From NCBI RefSeq assembly GCF_016863295.1, contig NZ_BOOP01000031.1:100025-164024 (forward strand): a stretch of 64,000 nucleotides of DNA, given 5' to 3'. Positions 60,422-64,000 of this stretch are shown here, piece after piece. Below the pieces are notes generated by a model that searched no databases, had not been told where the DNA came from, and saw only the letters and a program-made list of their open reading frames with translations. Made by a program: the position numbers and the translations under genes. This DNA comes from Planotetraspora phitsanulokensis (GTDB taxonomy: Bacteria > Actinomycetota > Actinomycetes > Streptosporangiales > Streptosporangiaceae). Numbering within the stretch: position 1 is the first letter of the stretch; each line of letters opens with the position of its first letter.

Positions 60422-61567
60422 ATGAGCGGCCTGCACGACGTCCTGCGACGGCATGTCGATGAAGGATCGGCGCCGGGAGTGGTGGGCCTGGTGGCCCGCG
60501 GGGACCGAGTCGAGGTGGCGGCCGTCGGTCACGCCGACGCGGACGGCGGCTCCCCGATGGTCAGGGACTCGATCTTCCGCGTCGCCTCGATCACCAAGCC
60601 GATCATCGCCGCGGCGGTCATGATGCTGGTCGAGGACGGCCGGATCGCGCTGGACGACCCGGTCGGGCATTGGCTGCCGGAACTGGCCGCCCCTTCCGTC
60701 GTCCGCACGCCCAAGAGCACCGTCGACGACGTGGTCCCGGCGGTCAGGCCGATCACCGTGAGAGACCTGCTCACCTTCCGCGCCGGGTACGGCTTCCCGT
60801 CGGACTTCTCTCTCCCGGCGGTCGGGCTGCTGTTCAGCGAGCTGAAGCAAGGACCGCCGCAGCCGCAGCACGTCGCGGCCCCGGACGAGTGGATGGCGGC
60901 GCTGTCCCGCATTCCCCTGCTGTACCAGCCGGGTGACGCGTGGCTGTACAACACCTGTTCCGACATCCAGGGCGTGCTGATCGCCCGGGTCTCGGGACGG
61001 CCGTTGCCCGAGTTCCTGGCCGAGCGCCTGTTCGAGCCGCTCGGCATGGTCGACACCGGGTTCGAGGTGCCGGCAGCCAAGCTCGGCCGGTTCACCGGCT
61101 ATTACCGGACCGATCCGGCGGGCGGTCTCGAACTGGTCGACGCCCCCGACGGACAGTGGAGCCGCCCGCCGCTGTTCCCCTCCGGCGCGGGCGGGCTGGT
61201 CTCGACCGCCGACGACTGGTACTCCTTCGCCCGGATGCTGCTCGCGGAGGGCTCCGCCGGCGGCCGGTCGTTGTTGTCACCCGCCTCGGTCCGGCAGATG
61301 ACCGCCGACCACCTCACCGCGTCCCAGCGTGATGCCTCCGTGCTCTTCCTGGAAGGCCAGGGCTGGGGATTCGGCGGGTCGGTCGACATCGAGGAGATCG
61401 ATCCCTGGAACACGCCAGGCCGTTACGGCTGGGTCGGCGGCACCGGGACGGCGGCGCACGTCATCCCGTCCACCGGCCAGGTCACCGTCCTGCTCAGCCA
61501 GCGGGAGGCGGCGGGACCGACCCCGCCCGCCCTGATGCGGGACTTCTGGCGGTACGCCGCCGGCTAG
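60422..61567 (+). CDS. Serine hydrolase of the beta-lactamase (class C) family
   Basis: 381-residue penicillin-binding-protein-like hydrolase. The nucleophile lies in RVASITKPI (SxxK), the second motif is LYNTCSD (YxN) and the third is GGTGTAA near the C-terminus. There is no signal peptide, so it is likely an intracellular esterase, peptidase or transesterase rather than a resistance enzyme. GAGAGGTGAAGC precedes the ATG. It converges on the alpha/beta hydrolase gene, and the two stop codons share the bases CTAG at 61564-61567. Confidence 0.92.
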   Translation: MSGLHDVLRRHVDEGSAPGVVGLVARGDRVEVAAVGHADADGGSPMVRDSIFRVASITKPIIAAAVMMLVEDGRIALDDPVGHWLPELAAPSVVRTPKSTVDDVVPAVRPITVRDLLTFRAGYGFPSDFSLPAVGLLFSELKQGPPQPQHVAAPDEWMAALSRIPLLYQPGDAWLYNTCSDIQGVLIARVSGRPLPEFLAERLFEPLGMVDTGFEVPAAKLGRFTGYYRTDPAGGLELVDAPDGQWSRPPLFPSGAGGLVSTADDWYSFARMLLAEGSAGGRSLLSPASVRQMTADHLTASQRDASVLFLEGQGWGFGGSVDIEEIDPWNTPGRYGWVGGTGTAAHVIPSTGQVTVLLSQREAAGPTPPALMRDFWRYAAG

Positions 61568-62418
61568 CGACCATCGGCGCGCTCCCGGAGCCAGTCCAGG
61601 GCCGCCGAGCCGGAGGTGAGCACCGAGATGTGCCCGTCGTCCGGACACAGGCGCAGCTCCGCCGCCGGGCAGTTCCGGGCCAGCCACTCCCCGTGGGAAC
61701 TGGGCACGACCCGATCCTCGCCGCCGTGCAGAAGGAGGACCGGAGGGGTGATCCGCGCGGGGTCGAACCCCCAGGGGGCGACGTAGGCGAGGTCGTCGTC
61801 GATCAGCCCGCCGGGGCCGCCGTCCAGGGCCGGGCCCACCACATCGCCCAGCCAGGACCACGGGCCGGACAGTACGGCGTGATCCGCCGGGGTGAAGCTC
61901 TCCGGGTCCCACTCGGGGCCTGAAGCCTCGTACCGCTCCTTCGCCGCACGGCCCTCGGCGGCGGCGCGCAGGGACGCCGCGCCGGAGGCCCGCATTCCCG
62001 CGAACCAGTCGAGCCCCCGGGCACCGAACGGAGCGAGCCCGGCCACGCTGACCACGCCCAGGACGCGTTCCGGCAGCAGCGCGCCGCAGGCCAGGGCATG
62101 CGGGCCGCCACCCGAGTGGCCCATGACCGCGAACCGGTCGAGGCCGAGCGCATCGGCGACGGCGGAGACGCAGGCGGCCGCCGATGCCAGGTCCCGGCCG
62201 GGGAGGCGGCTCGACCCGCCGTATCCGGGCCGGTCGTAGGACACCCAGCGGATGCCGAGCCGGGCCGCGGCCGGGAACAGCGGCTCGGGAGGCGCGCCGA
62301 TGTTCGGCGTGCCGTGGTGCCAGAAGACGGCGAGGGAGCCGTCCGCGTCGTCCGGGCCCGTGTCGTACACGTGCAGCGTGCGCCCGTCACCCAGTTCGAG
62401 ATCCGTCTCCGTCGTCAC
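61564..62418 (-). CDS. Alpha/beta hydrolase
   Basis: 284-residue cytoplasmic alpha/beta-fold hydrolase. The oxyanion HHGTPN, the nucleophile elbow GHSGGGPH, the acid in LLLHGGEDRVVP and the His in PDDGHISVL are all present, so it should be active on an ester, amide or epoxide; the substrate is unknown. It faces the beta-lactamase-like gene and overlaps its stop by four bases. The ATG at 62418 begins a typical N-terminus (LELGDGRTLHVYDTG). The cold-shock gene lies on the other strand behind it. Confidence 0.92.
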   Translation of the reverse strand: MTTETDLELGDGRTLHVYDTGPDDADGSLAVFWHHGTPNIGAPPEPLFPAAARLGIRWVSYDRPGYGGSSRLPGRDLASAAACVSAVADALGLDRFAVMGHSGGGPHALACGALLPERVLGVVSVAGLAPFGARGLDWFAGMRASGAASLRAAAEGRAAKERYEASGPEWDPESFTPADHAVLSGPWSWLGDVVGPALDGGPGGLIDDDLAYVAPWGFDPARITPPVLLLHGGEDRVVPSSHGEWLARNCPAAELRLCPDDGHISVLTSGSAALDWLRERADGR

Positions 62419-62564
62419 CCGGCGAGCCTATTCCGAGGGGCTGGCCTGCGGCCGATGCCGGAGAGGAGGAGTCACGGTGAGTGATGGGACGGGTCCACTT
62501 TCACGACAGCCCCGAAGCCTGCTAGGCTTTGGATAGCTTGCATTGTGGTACCCATAGAACTCTA

Positions 62565-62665
62565 TGTGCACCTACGGGGCGTGACCCGCAGGTGCACATC
62601 TGTTTGGCCGGTCATCTCCGGATGGGCTCATTGCGGCGACGTGGAATCCGTAAGGTGCGGATTCC
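62565..62665 (+). promoter_or_regulatory. Hairpins in the cold-shock gene leader
   Basis: TGTGCACCT (62565-62573) pairs exactly with AGGTGCACA (62590-62598), and inner CGGG/CCCG bases can extend the stem. A second hairpin, GGAATCCG-N7-CGGATTCC, lies at 62643-62665, 31 bases before the start codon. Both would be in the 5' leader of the cold-shock mRNA, where structured RNA commonly controls expression. Confidence 0.55.
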
Positions 62666-62695
62666 GGCTCTGCCCCTCATCGAAGGAGATCAGAT

Positions 62696-62899
62696 ATGGC
62701 TACCGGAACCGTGAAGTGGTTCAACTCGGAAAAGGGCTTCGGCTTCATCGAGCAGGACGGCGGCGGCCCTGACGTCTTCGCCCACTACTCGAACATCGCC
62801 TCGTCGGGCTACCGCGAGCTCCAGGAAGGCCAGAAGGTGTCGTTCGACGTCACCCAGGGCCAGAAGGGCCCGCAGGCGGAGAACATCGTCCCCGCCTGA
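62696..62899 (+). CDS. csp: Cold-shock protein (CspA family)
   Basis: 67-residue single cold-shock domain binding single-stranded nucleic acid as an RNA chaperone. RNP1 is KGFGFI and RNP2 is VFAHYSNI (Tyr where Phe is common); the [12 protein letters not shown] start is canonical. AAGGAG lies about seven bases before the ATG. Codon use is strongly biased to C/G-ending codons, as expected of a highly expressed gene. A structured leader precedes it and a good terminator follows, so it is a single-gene unit. Confidence 0.97.
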   Translation: MATGTVKWFNSEKGFGFIEQDGGGPDVFAHYSNIASSGYRELQEGQKVSFDVTQGQKGPQAENIVPA

Positions 62900-62913
62900 C
62901 GAAGCCTCACAGG

Positions 62914-62945
62914 AAGGCCCGCGCCGCCGAGGCGCGGGCCTTTCG
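62914..62945 (+). terminator. Rho-independent terminator after the cold-shock gene
   Basis: A perfect 12-bp stem (AAGGCCCGCGCC, 62914-62925, complement 62931-62942) has a five-base loop and is followed by TTTCGGCTTT overlapping its end. Confidence 0.9.
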
Positions 62946-62970
62946 GCTTTCAACACGTCCGACGCACCGC

Positions 62971-63900
62971 TCAGCGGGACCTGCGGAGCGGATGCGTCCG
63001 GTCGAGCTCGATGTTGAGCCGCAGGACGTTGACGCGGGGCTCACCGATGAAGCCGAGCACCCGGCCCTCCTCGTTGGCCGTGATCGCCTTCAGCACCTCG
63101 CCTTCCGGGACGCCGCGCGCTCTGGCGACGCGCGGGGCCTGCAGCCGTGCGTACGCGGGGGAGATGTGTGGATCGAGGCCGCTGCCGCTCGCCGTCACCG
63201 CGTCCGCCGGCACGACGGGCGTGGCCGGGGCGCCGCCGCGGATCGGCACGATCTCACCCGTCCGGTAGTCGCCGCCGTGCCGGGCGCATTCGACCGGACG
63301 GCCGGCGTACGACGTGAGAAAGGGCCTGGCCACGACGCCGCACTGCTCGTTCACGCTGACGACGCGCGTCGGCCTCGACACGTGCCCGGTCCGGTCGCGG
63401 GGTCCGATGAGCGACAGGACCGCGCCCACGCCTCCCGGGGTGCAGAACGGCCGGGAACCGTCCACGCCCTCCAGCGCGCCCACCGCCCTGCTGCGGGCGC
63501 ACACCTGCGTGAGCAGGCTGTCCCGGGCCTTGTGGCCGGCGATCTCCGCCGCCTTCCTGGCCGGGTTCTCCGGCAGCGTGTCGACGATGTCCTCCGGCCC
63601 CAGGTTGCCCGCGCCGGTCGCGGTGGGGTCGTAGCCGGCTCCGGCGTTCGACGGACGGCTCTGGAAATACTGCCTGAGCGGGTCGCCGCTTCTGTCGGTG
63701 AACGACTGGCCGATGATCTCGCTGCCGACCGTGCGGCCGCCGCTCGTGACCATCGAGCCCTGTGCCCGGTCGTGGAGGCCGGGGAGGAGCGCGACCCCCC
63801 AGAGGGCGATCGGATAGATCACTCCGGTCAGCACCGTGATGACGAGCAGCGCGCGGACCGCCGCCAGATGCCGCGCCAGCCAGCCGGGCGCGCGGGTCAT
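62971..63900 (-). CDS. kdpC: Potassium-transporting ATPase subunit C
   Basis: 309-residue KdpC, the single-span subunit of the high-affinity K+ pump KdpFABC. The membrane segment lies near the N-terminus ([19 protein letters not shown]), followed by [26 protein letters not shown] and the C-terminal [20 protein letters not shown] and [11 protein letters not shown]. Other KdpC proteins are about 190-200 residues; the excess is a roughly 100-residue insertion (about 130-235) with four Cys. The ATG at 63900 is preferred because it overlaps the stop of the preceding short ORF (ATGA) and gives the usual [12 protein letters not shown] start; 63909 is an alternative. Confidence 0.92.
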   Translation of the reverse strand: MTRAPGWLARHLAAVRALLVITVLTGVIYPIALWGVALLPGLHDRAQGSMVTSGGRTVGSEIIGQSFTDRSGDPLRQYFQSRPSNAGAGYDPTATGAGNLGPEDIVDTLPENPARKAAEIAGHKARDSLLTQVCARSRAVGALEGVDGSRPFCTPGGVGAVLSLIGPRDRTGHVSRPTRVVSVNEQCGVVARPFLTSYAGRPVECARHGGDYRTGEIVPIRGGAPATPVVPADAVTASGSGLDPHISPAYARLQAPRVARARGVPEGEVLKAITANEEGRVLGFIGEPRVNVLRLNIELDRTHPLRRSR

Positions 63901-63965
63901 GAGCGCCATCGGCGTCCGCCTTCGGCGTGATCCGGCGGGCTGAGGATCTCGCGAAGCCTCCTCAT
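63897..63965 (-). CDS. Tiny ORF bridging kdpB and kdpC
   Basis: A 22-residue ORF ([20 protein letters not shown] and then RS) starts with an ATG that overlaps the kdpB stop and ends with a TGA that overlaps the ATG of kdpC. Both junctions are ATGA. It is too short to classify and has no membrane segment, unlike KdpF. It may only couple translation from kdpB to kdpC, or be chance. Confidence 0.35.
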   Translation of the reverse strand: MRRLREILSPPDHAEGGRRWRS

Positions 63966-64000
63966 GACATCCCCGGAAGGAACTGAACCGGCAGGTCGAC
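63962..64000 (-). CDS. kdpB: Potassium-transporting ATPase subunit B, C-terminal end (partial)
   Basis: The last twelve codons ([12 protein letters not shown]) and the TGA of a gene running off the right edge. The ending resembles KdpB of actinomycetes, and the position directly before kdpC fits the kdpFABC order. Only the fragment is visible, so identity rests mainly on context. Confidence 0.65.
   Translation of the reverse strand, partial: VDLPVQFLPGMS

Noticed and set aside
62529..62772. Short ORFs overlapping the cold-shock leader and gene
   Set aside because: They overlap the csp gene in other frames and lack good ribosome sites; the hairpins explain the region better.
1..64000. tRNA, rRNA, CRISPR, insertion sequences and replication origins
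   Set aside because: I looked for cloverleaf patterns, CCA ends, transposase motifs, terminal repeats and DnaA-box clusters and saw none that could be supported.

Overview
The window is chromosomal DNA of a high-GC Gram-positive actinomycete. Nearly every gene has G or C at the third codon position, starts are often GTG, and families typical of actinomycetes recur: LuxR proteins with an ATPase domain, MmyB-type regulators, a kinase fused to WD40 repeats, Tat-exported phospholipase C, large secreted glycosidases and a c-di-AMP riboswitch before a lysozyme gene. A Streptosporangiales genus such as Nonomuraea, Streptosporangium or Microbispora would fit, but this is inferred from style, not from a marker gene. 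I see no rRNA, tRNA, CRISPR array or intact mobile element.

Layout. 1-8 kb: membrane acyltransferase, a decayed tyrosine recombinase, an MFS exporter, an aldo/keto reductase, a tightly coupled three-gene operon (a P-loop GTPase and two small membrane proteins) of unknown function, and a fatty-acyl desaturase. 8-20 kb: secreted subtilase, threonine synthase, a 1326-residue GH95-like glycosidase and a LuxR-type ATPase regulator. 20-27 kb: APH-like phosphotransferase, amidohydrolase, PP2C/SpoIIE phosphatase, a scar made of a PhoD fragment and a damaged methyltransferase, an AI-2E family permease and a solitary hemC. 27-35 kb: secreted alpha/beta-hydrolase-like protein, riboswitch-controlled GH25 lysozyme, and a Baeyer-Villiger monooxygenase plus esterase with a GntR regulator. 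35-38 kb: GH20 hexosaminidase with DasR-like operators. 38-44 kb: a complete malonate decarboxylase operon mdcABCDEGH. 44-57 kb: acetyltransferases, WD40 kinase, MmyB-type regulator, Na+/H+ antiporter, YchJ protein, metallo-beta-lactamase-fold hydrolase, pdxH, amino-acid permease, EF-hand protein and phospholipase C. 57-64 kb: an EF-G paralog behind a small leader ORF and hairpins, a membrane protein, serine hydrolase, alpha/beta hydrolase, a cold-shock gene, kdpC and the end of kdpB.

How the genes work together. Extracellular polymer degradation is a strong theme (subtilase, GH95-like, GH25, GH20, phospholipase C). The three multi-gene functional units are the malonate decarboxylase operon (seven genes with overlapping ends), the monooxygenase/esterase pair (ketone to ester to alcohol plus acid) and the GTPase/membrane-protein operon. 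The GTPase operon and the leader-controlled EF-G paralog are the best candidates for undescribed biology. Terminator-like hairpins sit between most convergent gene pairs.
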